From: Methanoregula sp. UBA247
GTDB lineage: Archaea > Halobacteriota > Methanomicrobia > Methanomicrobiales > Methanospirillaceae
DNA: 25,240 bases
Direction of reading: 5' to 3'
Assembly: GCA_002495055.1 (NCBI GenBank)
Contig: DADR01000053.1
Location: 17,932 to 43,171, forward strand
The notes under the pieces are model-generated. The model was not told the DNA's origin. It made no database searches and worked only from the letters and a program-made list of their open reading frames with translations. Positions 6,041 through 14,668 of this stretch are shown piece after piece (the stretch's first letter is position 1; every line of letters starts with the position of its first letter). The position numbers and the translations under genes were made by a program.

Positions 6041-8032
6041 ATGGCGGGTCAGAAAGCATTCAGACCGTGGAAAAGCAGGATATCAGTAACCAGGTATTTG
6101 GGTATTTTTTTATTTCTCGTCCTGCTCCTTTCAGTAATTTTTCCTGTATCTGCAAAGGTGATTACCTATGATGGAAAGACTACTACCAGTTCTGTCAGGG
6201 ACCTGATTAACAGTACGACGACAGGGGACAGCATCTTTCTGGCAGGAGGCAAATATTATGAAGCCATTCTTATCGACCGTCAGATCGTATTCGGTGCACT
6301 GGATACAACCGATCCTCCGGAAATTGTTTCTGAAGGTTCCCTTCCGGGGATTACCCTTGCAGCGGATGGTATCACCTTAAACGGTATAACAATTTCCGGT
6401 AGTGGAGAGTACGGGCTCCTTATTCAATCCAACAATAACAGGATCAGCACTATCACGACAACCGGGTTCGATCAGGGAATTGGCCTGAAATCTGCAAGGA
6501 ATAACGTTCTTTCAGGAAATATCCTGGTCAATAACAGCATAGGTATTGATGTGGACAGAAACTCCCATTCAAATATATTCTACCTGAACTATCTGGATAA
6601 CAGCAGGGATGTTGTCGACCAGTCAAATAATATCTGGTTTTCAATCCAGCAGGACTACCAGTATGCGGGACGCGATTTCACTGGCCCGGTCGGAAATTAC
6701 TGGAAAGGAAATAATGCCACTGACAGTAATGGTGATGGGATTGAGGATGAACCCTACGTGGTCCAGAGTGCAGTGTCTGGCACCCCGCAGGGAATAAATA
6801 TCCTCGACCGTGCACCATTAATCAGTACTCCCGATTCCTATACCCTCGTGCGAGTCACGAGCCCGATGAATAGCACATTATCAGAGGGTGTTTTCAACCC
6901 TTCCGGATTCTCTTCCCTTCAGGTACCGCAAAACCAGCAGGTTCCAAATCGTTCCAATAAGCAGGAGATGAATAATGGCCCGTTTCCCAATGGTACTCAA
7001 AATCCTCTCGGGCCGCAGAATCCCTCTCTTTTCTTTCTGGTGCAATTCTGGTGGATTATTCCCATCGCTATTGTTGTATCTGTTATTGCCGGCATATGGT
7101 TTGAAAGAAGGTGGATACGGAGAACCTCTGTGCAAAGCGGTGAAGAGACACACGGGATACTCTCGCGAAACATAACCCGGGTAAAAAAACCCGGCCCAGA
7201 AACAGCCGCGGGAAGTCCGGGGAACCTGCACTATGCGGCACACCTCCCACCGGCGCTGGAAAAGAAATATCCCGGGGCAGAATACCTTGCCGAAGGCGGG
7301 GTTTCACGGGTATTCCGCGCCAGGGATGAAAAGGAAGCGCGGGATGTTGCCGTGAAGGTCCCTATACGTTTTGATGAAGTAAGCGGTTCACAATTCACAA
7401 AAGAACTTCATGTCTGGGAGGGGCTCCATCATAAAAACATCGTCGAGATTTATGGGGCTAATATCTTCCCGGTTCCCTATATTGAGATGGAGTATGTTGA
7501 ATCATCGCTTGCAGCCCTGCAATTCCCTCTTGAAATGGACAAGGCCACCGCCATCATCACGGGTGTGGCCGAGGGACTCCGCTATGCTCATGAACAGGGT
7601 ATCGTCCATCGGGACATCAAGCCCGAAAACATTGTGGTAACTTCAGAGGGTATACCGAAAATTTCGGACTGGGGACTCTCGAAGGCAGAGGGGACAAAAC
7701 AGTCCGGAATCATCGGGTTCTCCCTTGAATATGCCGCACCTGAACAACTTGCTCCGAATATCTACGGCGAACCCGGGCCATGGACTGATATTTACCAGCT
7801 TGGTGTGCTGTTCTATGAGATGCTGACCGGGCAGGTACCGTTCAAAGGCGGTGGAATGGGTGAAGTCACCCATGCAATCCTGCATGATGATCCCCCGCCC
7901 CTTGCCCCCCTGAGCGGCCATGGGTCAGGAGACATCAGGGACATCATACTGAAATGCATGCAGAAGAGACCTCAGGACCGATATCGTTCAGTTGCTGAAG
8001 TACTCAAAGACCTGGAAAAAACCAGGAAATAA
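6041..8032 (+). CDS. Transmembrane Ser/Thr protein kinase with NosD-like beta-helix ectodomain
   Basis: 663 residues. A signal/anchor helix (19-38) precedes an outer domain (39-330) of right-handed beta-helix type. It has N-rich rungs (NNNRIS, NNVLSGNILVNNS, HSNIFYLNYLDNS, about 130-187) and the NosD-type ending GNYW (218-221), DSNGDGIEDEPY (228-239) and DRAPL. A Pro/Asn/Gln-rich stalk leads to a second helix (331-354), a linker, and a full Hanks-type kinase (about 413-660): glycine loop 417-425, K439, helix-C E455, HRD at 523-525 with N530, DWG at 543-545, and APEQ near 570. The DFG motif carries Trp in place of Phe. All catalytic residues are present, so activity is expected. The protein should sense an outside ligand, perhaps a polysaccharide, and phosphorylate cytoplasmic targets such as the FHA regulator encoded just upstream. 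Confidence 0.9.
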   Translation: MAGQKAFRPWKSRISVTRYLGIFLFLVLLLSVIFPVSAKVITYDGKTTTSSVRDLINSTTTGDSIFLAGGKYYEAILIDRQIVFGALDTTDPPEIVSEGSLPGITLAADGITLNGITISGSGEYGLLIQSNNNRISTITTTGFDQGIGLKSARNNVLSGNILVNNSIGIDVDRNSHSNIFYLNYLDNSRDVVDQSNNIWFSIQQDYQYAGRDFTGPVGNYWKGNNATDSNGDGIEDEPYVVQSAVSGTPQGINILDRAPLISTPDSYTLVRVTSPMNSTLSEGVFNPSGFSSLQVPQNQQVPNRSNKQEMNNGPFPNGTQNPLGPQNPSLFFLVQFWWIIPIAIVVSVIAGIWFERRWIRRTSVQSGEETHGILSRNITRVKKPGPETAAGSPGNLHYAAHLPPALEKKYPGAEYLAEGGVSRVFRARDEKEARDVAVKVPIRFDEVSGSQFTKELHVWEGLHHKNIVEIYGANIFPVPYIEMEYVESSLAALQFPLEMDKATAIITGVAEGLRYAHEQGIVHRDIKPENIVVTSEGIPKISDWGLSKAEGTKQSGIIGFSLEYAAPEQLAPNIYGEPGPWTDIYQLGVLFYEMLTGQVPFKGGGMGEVTHAILHDDPPPLAPLSGHGSGDIRDIILKCMQKRPQDRYRSVAEVLKDLEKTRK

Positions 8033-8034
8033 AA

Positions 8035-8087
8035 GGGATGGACAAAAGGAGGGACATAATGGGTTGCCCAGTCCTTATCCCGTTTTT
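8035..8087 (+). terminator. Hairpin terminator after the kinase gene
   Basis: gggatggac (8035-8043) pairs with gtccttatccc (8071-8081, two unpaired T), and an inner TGGG-TTG-CCCA hairpin sits at 8060-8070. The right arm is followed at once by gttttta. It begins two bases after the kinase stop codon, so it marks the end of the two-gene operon. Confidence 0.6.
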
Positions 8088-8228
8088 ACATTGATCCGGT
8101 AAAGTCGGGAAATATCAGGTTTTTCTCATTGTTCATAGCCACGACATTCGTCGTGCTGTGCTCCACAGTTTTTTCCAGCTCTTTTTTTCCAGCTCTTATG
8201 TGAATAGCCTCTCAAAAAGTCATTCCTG

Positions 8229-8555
8229 TTATGTCTGCGAGCCTGATGGGGGTGTTCCGGATGGACGTGTACCGTTCATCATGCCGTCAGGAGGAGTACC
8301 GGAGGGGCGTGTACCATTCATCATCATACCGGATGGCGGTGTGCCGTTGGGTGCGCCCGTCTTGTTGAATGCCGGCCGTTCAATATCGTTCATCTGACTA
8401 TTCAAAGAAGTGGTGAGTGGCTGGGCCGCGGATGTGTCCGAAGTATCACCAGACTGCTGGGAGACACTTGCGGAGTCCTGCGTGCATCCCGCAATAACTA
8501 CTCCTGCCACAAGAATTGCTGATGCTATCAGCATAAGAATACTCTTTTTTTTCAT
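8229..8555 (-). CDS. Small Gly/Pro-rich lipoprotein
   Basis: 108 residues. MKKKS and a hydrophobic stretch end in the lipobox VIAGC (Cys 24), so the mature protein is probably lipid-anchored outside. The rest is polar and disordered-looking: a Ser/Thr/Gln-rich half, then a repeat-like half with NGTRPSGTPP twice and variants such as SGMMMNGT and DGMMNGT. There are several N-glycosylation sequons (NKT, NGT). No enzymatic domain is seen; it may be a surface linker or sensor. The ATG at 8555 is preferred over the in-frame GTG at 8567 because a GGTGAT ribosome site (8563-8568) lies seven bases before it and overlaps the alternative starts. Confidence 0.75.
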   Translation of the reverse strand: MKKKSILMLIASAILVAGVVIAGCTQDSASVSQQSGDTSDTSAAQPLTTSLNSQMNDIERPAFNKTGAPNGTPPSGMMMNGTRPSGTPPDGMMNGTRPSGTPPSGSQT

Positions 8556-8562
8556 GGATTCC

Positions 8563-8568
8563 ATCACC
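8563..8568 (-). promoter_or_regulatory. Ribosome binding site deciding the lipoprotein start
   Basis: GGTGAT on the minus strand matches the archaeal anti-Shine-Dalgarno core and stands seven bases from the ATG at 8555. The upstream GTG (8567) and ATG (8564) overlap this site, which makes them unlikely starts. Confidence 0.6.
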
Positions 8569-8599
8569 CGGACAACAATCCAGACTGCAATCGGCTGAC

Positions 8600-9798
8600 C
8601 AACAGGGAGTTTAGCCTTTTGTCTGGTATCTTCCGTTTCCCGTGATATTCCCTGTAAGGATTATCACGCATCACACTACTCACGGATAGTCATATATTGA
8701 ACGTACGGGATAGGTGTATTACTTCATAAAAACAGTAATATTTGACCTTCCCGGTATACTGAATCAGACATACAGGCAACCGCTATAGTTTACAAAAGCA
8801 GGGATTGAAGATTACAAGATCCATATTTTTTTTAAAAGAAGGGGAGTCAGGAGATGAGGGTGAAACCTGCCCGTCCCCGGCATGTCCCGGTGAACAGATC
8901 GGCGTTGGGGAGCCGATACGTTCCCGGATGCCGGAGATCCTGTTAACCGGGGTTTTTGCAGGGGAATTAAGGATGGTATACATAGTCTCTCAACCGGCTG
9001 CCTGCAGTGGTCACGGTCCCAGTCATTACCGGGGGTTTTTCGGGGTTTTCCGTTTTTTCTTGTATTCCCAGGGATTGCCTGCTGCGAGCCGGTCGCTGTT
9101 TTAGGGTCCAGGTGCTTATTTCCCGGACCGTGGATTGCCCAAAGGGTCGGCCGTTACCTAATCATGGCACGGATCTGCAAATCACCGGTGCCACAATAAA
9201 GATGCCTGCTTCATCCTTGGCCGAAAGTGAGAAAGAGTTTCATAAATCTACATCGCTTTGTTTGCAGTCACCTCCTTTTCAGATGATCTCCAGAACCGGT
9301 GATCATCCTGCATGATGGTAGATGCGGAGGGTTTTATATTCTGTACACGAGGGGAGTATAATTCTGTAACAGGAAAGGCAATGATTGAACACAAAAGTTC
9401 ACATAATCTCTTGCTGCCATCCTTTTTCACCCTGCCTTGTGTACGGATCCATCCATCAGCTGGAGCAGGCATTTATTCTTTTTGGGAAATTTATCGGGCC
9501 GTTCATGCCAGCCTGTGTTATGATTCCGAAAATCCCAACAGGATAGCGGCAATCAGCATCAATATTATGGTTGACTATCGTTTCGGGATTTTTTCTCATG
9601 TGCATTCTGATGGATTCTGGTTGACCGATACGTCTAGTAAGGGGGATTTTTCGCACCCGGGTCCTGTGAGCAGATGGGTTTATCGACGCAAATCAGGTAA
9701 AACCCGGTATTTGCACAATGCAGGGAAAATGAGGTCGTGTCAGTAATTCTGGATATTGAAAAGAAATAGTCCTTTTTTATATGAAGATATTTTTTATG
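8600..9798. other. Gene-poor region with decayed material
   Basis: About 1.2 kb without a convincing gene. The open frames here (for example 9312-9746, +) have no family likeness, no steady codon pattern and no good ribosome site. Visible structure: a small inverted repeat gatgatc/gatcatc at 9282-9288 and 9301-9307, and a perfect GGAGGTGA site on the minus strand near 9267-9274 that leads into only very short frames. A possible pilin remnant is listed separately. The stretch looks like degraded former coding DNA beside the AT-rich ATP-grasp gene. Confidence 0.5.
9456..9599 (-). pseudogene. Possible remnant of an archaeal type IV pilin N-terminus
   Basis: From the ATG at 9599 the minus strand reads MRKNPETIV. 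The next hydrophobic stretch, TIILMLIAAILLGF, is in another frame, and IFGIITQAGMNGPINFPK follows in the first frame again. Joined, they resemble the class III signal and hydrophobic spine of archaeal pilins (short basic start, E-T-[IV], long hydrophobic helix, then a GM.G. turn). Two frameshifts are needed and the match is compositional, so this is weak. Confidence 0.18.
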
Positions 9799-10980
9799 TT
9801 AAGGCAGAATTTTAAACCGTTTCAGAAATAACCCTGGTATATCTCTAAGGATATCAGAAAAATTCAAAAGAAAAGGTTTGGGATCATGAATATCAAAAAA
9901 AGCAAAATGGTTTGTATCTCCGGTAAATATATTCTTATAAAATATTGGAAAATATCCATTTCTTGTTATCAGATTAAAAATTTCATGTTTTAAGTAAACA
10001 AAATGAATGTCTTTTGTTTTGTCCTGCCTATAGAAGGGTACTTCCCCTCCAATCGCATCAATATACTGGGTATATTGTATTTTTACTCCGGATAGATTTC
10101 CAACACGGTTCCACATCGTGGACCGGAAATTTATTTCCATGAGTTTAAATTTTTTATCTCGGGGATCATATTTAAACTCTGATTCTGCAATGCCTTTGAT
10201 ATTCATGCCATTAAACAGGATTCTTCCCTGCCGTAAGATTTCTTCGGGTGCCTGGTTTGAGGCACTGGAAAAAACTCCGAAGTCATAAGGATATTGCGAT
10301 AATTTTTTTCCGGTCCACTCATTTACAATCTGGCCTGCATCGTTCCGGTATCCAACATAGACATAAATATTTGAGCAGTCACCAGGGATAACTTCTGATG
10401 CGATAAAAGAGATCCCGTGTAAAATAAAATTTTTAAGAGTTTCTTTATTATTGGTAAGATCCTGTTCATTTTGTACGTGGAGAGTCCTGAATATGTTAAT
10501 TTTTTCATCGAACCTTGTTGTTGGTTTTATTATCACGGGATACCTGATTTCTGTAATCGTTTCGATATCCTCAACGGTTCTTATTTCGATCGTTTTTGGG
10601 CGTGGCACCCCGAGAATATCACAATAAATGTATTGGGTATATTTATTGAGACATTCTGTAAAATTAGTTTTATTAAAGGGGATATAGCAAAAGTGTGAAA
10701 TTTTATTTCGTATCGCATGAAGGTTCTCCAACTGGAGATCGTCGGTAGGAAACGGCACGATAAAATCATAGTCCCGGGATAAGATCTGCAATTCTTTGAG
10801 GAGGGAATCAGGAGACAAATCAATCAAAACAAATTTTTTAATTTTATTACTCTTTGATCCTGGTTGCTTTACTGCCGAGAATAATACGATATCACGTACA
10901 TCATTCTCAAATAATTCCTGAATTATCGAATACCCATTTACATAGCCCCCGATAATTAATGCACAACAATTTTCCTTCAT
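9799..10980 (-). CDS. ATP-grasp carboxylate-amine ligase-like protein
   Basis: 393 residues from the ATG at 10980 (an in-frame GTG at 11037 would add 19 residues with no support). An N-terminal Rossmann-like part (ALIIGGYVNGYSIIQEL, and FIVPFPTDD) is followed by an ATP-grasp fold with the nucleotide-binding Lys in YPVIIKPT, and the metal-binding EINFR near the end of the fold, then a C-terminal tail. It resembles the COG3919-type ligases, which join a carboxylate to an amine through an acyl phosphate; the substrate cannot be told. It stands alone, flanked by gene-poor DNA. Its base composition is clearly more AT-rich (some stretches near one third G+C) than the neighbouring operons, a sign of transfer. 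Such genes often sit in surface-polymer or peptide-modification loci. Confidence 0.75.
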   Translation of the reverse strand: MKENCCALIIGGYVNGYSIIQELFENDVRDIVLFSAVKQPGSKSNKIKKFVLIDLSPDSLLKELQILSRDYDFIVPFPTDDLQLENLHAIRNKISHFCYIPFNKTNFTECLNKYTQYIYCDILGVPRPKTIEIRTVEDIETITEIRYPVIIKPTTRFDEKINIFRTLHVQNEQDLTNNKETLKNFILHGISFIASEVIPGDCSNIYVYVGYRNDAGQIVNEWTGKKLSQYPYDFGVFSSASNQAPEEILRQGRILFNGMNIKGIAESEFKYDPRDKKFKLMEINFRSTMWNRVGNLSGVKIQYTQYIDAIGGEVPFYRQDKTKDIHFVYLKHEIFNLITRNGYFPIFYKNIFTGDTNHFAFFDIHDPKPFLLNFSDILRDIPGLFLKRFKILP

Positions 10981-11279
10981 ACAACACTTCCCGGGATCCG
11001 TCTGATTTTTTCGTATTTTGTCAAACACCTGCTGCACGGTTCAGACAATTAATGAATCCTCCGGTTTTTCCTGGTTTTCTGGATATTCTGGTGCATAATT
11101 TTTTCCGTAATTATCTTGGACATCACTTTTTGTACATAGAATTTCAATAACAGGGACGCCTGGTTGCCTGAATCCGGATAAATCTCTGTCATATTAGTTC
11201 ACGATGCTACCGTTCTTGGACCTGCCTGAACTCCTGAAATGATGAATTCAGGGAGATTATTGTCTTCACACTCACCTGC

Positions 11280-12494
11280 TCATTCACTCCTCAGGGCGTC
11301 GATCGGGTCCATGTTCGATGCCTTCCATGCCGGGTAGAGTCCGGATATGATACATACGATCACACCCACAAGCATACCTGCAGGGATGTAGATGATGCTA
11401 TCCGGCAGGAAGAAGTAATCTGTCGTGCCGATCATGGCACTCACCACGGAATACCCGATAACAAGACTGCCGATTCCTCCTATAACTGCACCGATAATAC
11501 CAAGGACGATTGCCTCGTAGAGGAACATCCGGCGAATTTCACCGGTTTCCGTGCCAATGGAGAGGAGGATCCCGATCTCCTGAACCCGCTCGTGGACTGA
11601 CATCATCATCACGTTGAAGATACTCGTGGCAGCGACCAGCAGCGAGATGGCGCCAATCGCCATGATGAACGTGGTCATCGTCTCAAGTGTCGACGTGATG
11701 CTGGACAACCGCGAACTTGCGTCCTGGATCCGGACAACGGGTTTATCTTCATCCGTGTTGAGTTTCGCGTCAATTGCCTCTTCGGTACCGGTTATGGAAT
11801 CGATATCCTTGACTATGACATTGATCTGGGGATACTCATTTTCCCCGCCGTACTTGTTGGTATACCAGTCTTCGGAGACAACAATTGCATTATCAGTACT
11901 GACACTGTCCGAAGCCATTCCCCGTTCCTCAAGAATCCCGACGATCCGGACCTCTGCACGGGACCCTGTTGCAGTTGATCCGACCTTGATCCTGCTGCCG
12001 AGTTTCAGGTCAAAGTTTTCTGCAATCGTGGATCCCACAAGAGCGTCATTGGTACCAACGATGTTTGTCCCGTTTTCGATCGTGAGGAACGCGGTGATAT
12101 AATCCGGATCGATCCCATAGATCATGCCCCTGCCATTCACCGAGCCAAGCGTGAATTCGGTACTAGCCGAATAAACGGGGATGATGTGACTTGCATTTGC
12201 TCCTGCAGCCACCTTGATTTTACTGAGCTGCGTTTTGGTTATTACTGTTGAAGCGGAGGAGGAGGAAGTCGTGCTGGACCCTGGCGGGCCCATCCTGACC
12301 GCGTCCGGCGTAATAACGATGGTGTTTGCACCGGAGGAGAGCTGGTCTTTTATCTCCAGCTGCATGTTGGTACCCAGCATCCCCATCGACGAGATGGCGA
12401 TAACACCAATCACGATCCCTATGGATGCCAGGATCGAGCGCATGAAGTTCAGGCGGACACTCCGGACAGCTAGGTCAAAGAAGATATCTCTCAT
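11280..12494 (-). CDS. ABC transporter permease, MacB/FtsX type
   Basis: 404 residues. One N-terminal helix (about 19-42) is followed by a large outer MacB-type periplasmic core domain (about 43-270) and three C-terminal helices (about 275-298, 324-352 and 371-390). The FtsX signature is clear: VHERVQEIGILLSIGTETGE, then IRRMFLYEAIVLG, and a final GLYPAWKASNMDPIDALR. This topology belongs to the mechanotransmission class of ABC systems (MacB, LolCDE, FtsEX), which act on substrates or enzymes outside the membrane rather than moving solutes through a channel. Its ATG overlaps the stop of the ATPase gene by four bases (ATGA), so the two are translationally coupled. Confidence 0.92.
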   Translation of the reverse strand: MRDIFFDLAVRSVRLNFMRSILASIGIVIGVIAISSMGMLGTNMQLEIKDQLSSGANTIVITPDAVRMGPPGSSTTSSSSASTVITKTQLSKIKVAAGANASHIIPVYSASTEFTLGSVNGRGMIYGIDPDYITAFLTIENGTNIVGTNDALVGSTIAENFDLKLGSRIKVGSTATGSRAEVRIVGILEERGMASDSVSTDNAIVVSEDWYTNKYGGENEYPQINVIVKDIDSITGTEEAIDAKLNTDEDKPVVRIQDASSRLSSITSTLETMTTFIMAIGAISLLVAATSIFNVMMMSVHERVQEIGILLSIGTETGEIRRMFLYEAIVLGIIGAVIGGIGSLVIGYSVVSAMIGTTDYFFLPDSIIYIPAGMLVGVIVCIISGLYPAWKASNMDPIDALRSE

Positions 12495-13171
12495 GATTCT
12501 GCAATCCTCCCGTCTTCAAGTGTTATGGTCCGGTGTGCATACTCAGCGATCTTCGGGTCGTGCGTCACGAGGATAACCGTCTTTCCCTCTTTGTGCAGGC
12601 CACAGAGTATATCCATGATCTGGTAACCGGTCTTCCGGTCGAGATTGCCGGTCGGTTCGTCACAGAGCAGGATTTTCGGGTCGTTGACCAGTGCCCGGGC
12701 TACGGCTACCCGCTGCTGCTGCCCACCGGATAACTGGGTGGGGCGGTGGGCACTCATCTCCTTGTCAATCCCGACTGCTTCGAGCAGGGCTGATGCTTTG
12801 CCGGTTGTGTCCCGCTTCTTGTACTTCAGGATGAGCGGGTATTCCACGTTCTCGTATGCAGAAAGGAGCGGGATTAAATAAAATTTCTGGAAGACATACC
12901 CGATGGTATCGCGGCGCATATGGGTCCGCTCAAGGTTTGTCATCTTTGCCACATTCTTCCCGGAAATAAAGAGCTCTCCATTGGTGGGGACATCAAGAAT
13001 CCCCAACTGGTTCATCATGGTCGATTTTCCGGAACCTGAAGGTCCCATGAGCGCAACAAATTCACCTTCCATGATATCGAGCGAGACATGGTTGAGCGCT
13101 GTGAAGTCACCGGCCTCGAGAGGGTACACTTTCGATACATCCACGAGCCGGATAAGAGGGGTATCGGTCAT
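12491..13171 (-). CDS. ABC transporter ATP-binding protein, MacB/LolD type
   Basis: 226 residues from the ATG at 13171, chosen because an AGAGGAT ribosome site precedes it and longer versions would run into the upstream gene's end. Motifs in order: Walker A GPSGSGKST (43-51), Q-loop Gln 95, signature LSGGQ (147-151), Walker B ending in D171-E172, D-loop NLD (176-178), and switch His 204. This is the full set for an active ATPase. The sequence type is that of LolD/MacB ATPases, matching the permease encoded directly after it. The stop of the upstream membrane-anchored protein gene lies 11 bases before this start, so all three genes form one operon. Confidence 0.93.
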   Translation of the reverse strand: MTDTPLIRLVDVSKVYPLEAGDFTALNHVSLDIMEGEFVALMGPSGSGKSTMMNQLGILDVPTNGELFISGKNVAKMTNLERTHMRRDTIGYVFQKFYLIPLLSAYENVEYPLILKYKKRDTTGKASALLEAVGIDKEMSAHRPTQLSGGQQQRVAVARALVNDPKILLCDEPTGNLDRKTGYQIMDILCGLHKEGKTVILVTHDPKIAEYAHRTITLEDGRIAES

Positions 13172-13182
13172 ATCCGATCCTC

Positions 13183-14478
13183 TTATTGCTTCTTGAACTT
13201 TGCAGAGATCCATTTCCGCTTTTTCCACAGCACGATACCAGCAACGAGGATAATACCACCGGCAATGACGGGATAAAACGCACTGATACCGTTACCACTG
13301 CTGCCGCTGAACAGGCTGTTGCCCCCCCGGCTGCCCATGCCCTGAAGCCCGCCCGGGGGCACCCCGGATGACCCGGATACTGCTCGGGAACTGTTGCCCG
13401 CTGTAGCGCTGCCGGCACCCACGGAAGACCGGAGATCAAGGACCCTGGTGACACTATAATCGTCGCCATCATCATCCTTCCAGTTGAATACCAGGGGAAC
13501 GGATGACAGATCACTGCTGGTGAACGTCACTTCGAAACTCGAGGAATCATCAGCCGCCAGGCTGCCAATCGCATACTCAGGGTACGTTCCGGTTCCTTTA
13601 GCAGGGGAACCGACCGTCACTACGAGCCCGTTCGCATCAGAGATCCCGGTGTTGGTGACGTCCCCGGTAACGTCATACGTCGAGCCGGATGACGTGAGAG
13701 CAATATTATTGACCGTGGGTACCGCCGCACTCTTATCCGTCCCGAATTTTATCGGTTGGACAACAGTTGACGTGTGTGGCGTATCCCCGTTATCATAGGT
13801 TACCTGAAAGGTAAGATCGGACTCCTGTTCTGCGGTGACACTGAATGTGACATCCACAGAACTCTGCCCGTCCAAAGAACTGAGGTATTTTGTTGACGGT
13901 TGCACAGTTATGCCGTTTCCCAGGGGGGTAATCTGGATATTTTTTATTTTACCGGCACGGGGATTGATGATCGTCAGGTTGACGCTCTCTTCAGCTGACT
14001 TCGTAAACGCATCGGGTGTTTCCGACACGACGGTCCTGATATCCGTCGAATCCACCTTGACGACAAGGGGGAAATGGATGCTACCGCTGCTTACTGTCGA
14101 GACGGAAAACAGGGTGTAGATGGTCCCGTCTGGGGGGTCTGCCTTAATCCGGAACGAGTAGGTGATCGTGGATCCCGCACCGATATAACTCACGGTATTC
14201 CAGGTATCCTTGTTCATGATATGGACCTTGTCACTCATGATATTAGGATCCGAAATCCCGACAGACGATGTGCCGGAATTCGTAAGGGTTACTTTAATCG
14301 TTCCCTCTTCATAAGGATAGAAGACCTCGGGGTCCATGCTTACGTTTGACACATATACCAGCGCAGCTGCGTCCGTCGAACTGGTTGAACTCGTCGTGCT
14401 GCTGTCGGTTGCTGCACTTGCTGTGGCAGCAAGCAGTAAGAGTAAAAGGATACTGAATAAACCTGTAATCTTCTTCAT
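13183..14478 (-). CDS. S-layer-like, membrane-anchored outer protein of the ABC operon
   Basis: 431 residues. A signal peptide (1-22, LLLLLLAATASA) precedes three or more beta-sandwich segments of the COG1361/CARDB-like kind (YVSNVSMDPEVFYPYEEGTI, VNLTIINPRAGKIKNIQITP, VTGDVTNTGISDANGLVVTV). A Gly/Ser-rich stalk (about 345-396) leads to a C-terminal transmembrane helix (about 400-418) and a basic tail (KKRKWISAKFKKQ). It would therefore stand outside, anchored at its C-terminus. Being first in an operon with a MacB-type ATPase and permease, it likely takes the place of a MacA-like partner or presents the substrate. That role is inferred from context; the domain class is seen in the sequence. 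Confidence 0.82.
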   Translation of the reverse strand: MKKITGLFSILLLLLLAATASAATDSSTTSSTSSTDAAALVYVSNVSMDPEVFYPYEEGTIKVTLTNSGTSSVGISDPNIMSDKVHIMNKDTWNTVSYIGAGSTITYSFRIKADPPDGTIYTLFSVSTVSSGSIHFPLVVKVDSTDIRTVVSETPDAFTKSAEESVNLTIINPRAGKIKNIQITPLGNGITVQPSTKYLSSLDGQSSVDVTFSVTAEQESDLTFQVTYDNGDTPHTSTVVQPIKFGTDKSAAVPTVNNIALTSSGSTYDVTGDVTNTGISDANGLVVTVGSPAKGTGTYPEYAIGSLAADDSSSFEVTFTSSDLSSVPLVFNWKDDDGDDYSVTRVLDLRSSVGAGSATAGNSSRAVSGSSGVPPGGLQGMGSRGGNSLFSGSSGNGISAFYPVIAGGIILVAGIVLWKKRKWISAKFKKQ

Positions 14479-14620
14479 GATTTTTTTCCTATAATTTTCA
14501 ATGATGCTGTTGATATTGAACCGCGCTCTTCATTATATCGTAAGGGATGGTTATGATCTCCTGGCGTTTTTTTAAAAGACTCCGAATTTTCTATGGCTAT
14601 TTGCATTTCGTGTTCAGACA

Positions 14621-14630
14621 AAAATATAAA
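14621..14630 (-). promoter_or_regulatory. TATA box of the ABC operon
   Basis: TTTATATTTT on the minus strand is a strong archaeal box A. It would start transcription near 14600, leaving a leader of about 120 bases before the ATG at 14478. A run of seven T followed by AAAA (minus strand, about 14569-14576) lies in that leader. Confidence 0.5.
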
Positions 14631-14668
14631 TGATGAAGGGTTTGAAACGCCAGAGTCTAATCAGGTTA

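Noticed and set aside
9282..9307. A gatgatc/gatcatc inverted repeat
   Set aside because: Only seven bases, low complexity, no T-tract and no gene ending beside it.
9312..9746. A 144-codon plus-strand open frame in the gene-poor region
   Set aside because: Composition is unlike a protein of this organism (frequent His, Cys, Trp and Ser without pattern), with no family likeness; antisense frames are equally open.
11614..12576. Open frames on the plus strand opposite the ABC permease
   Set aside because: Mirror frames of a confident gene with full transmembrane topology and operon overlap on the other strand.
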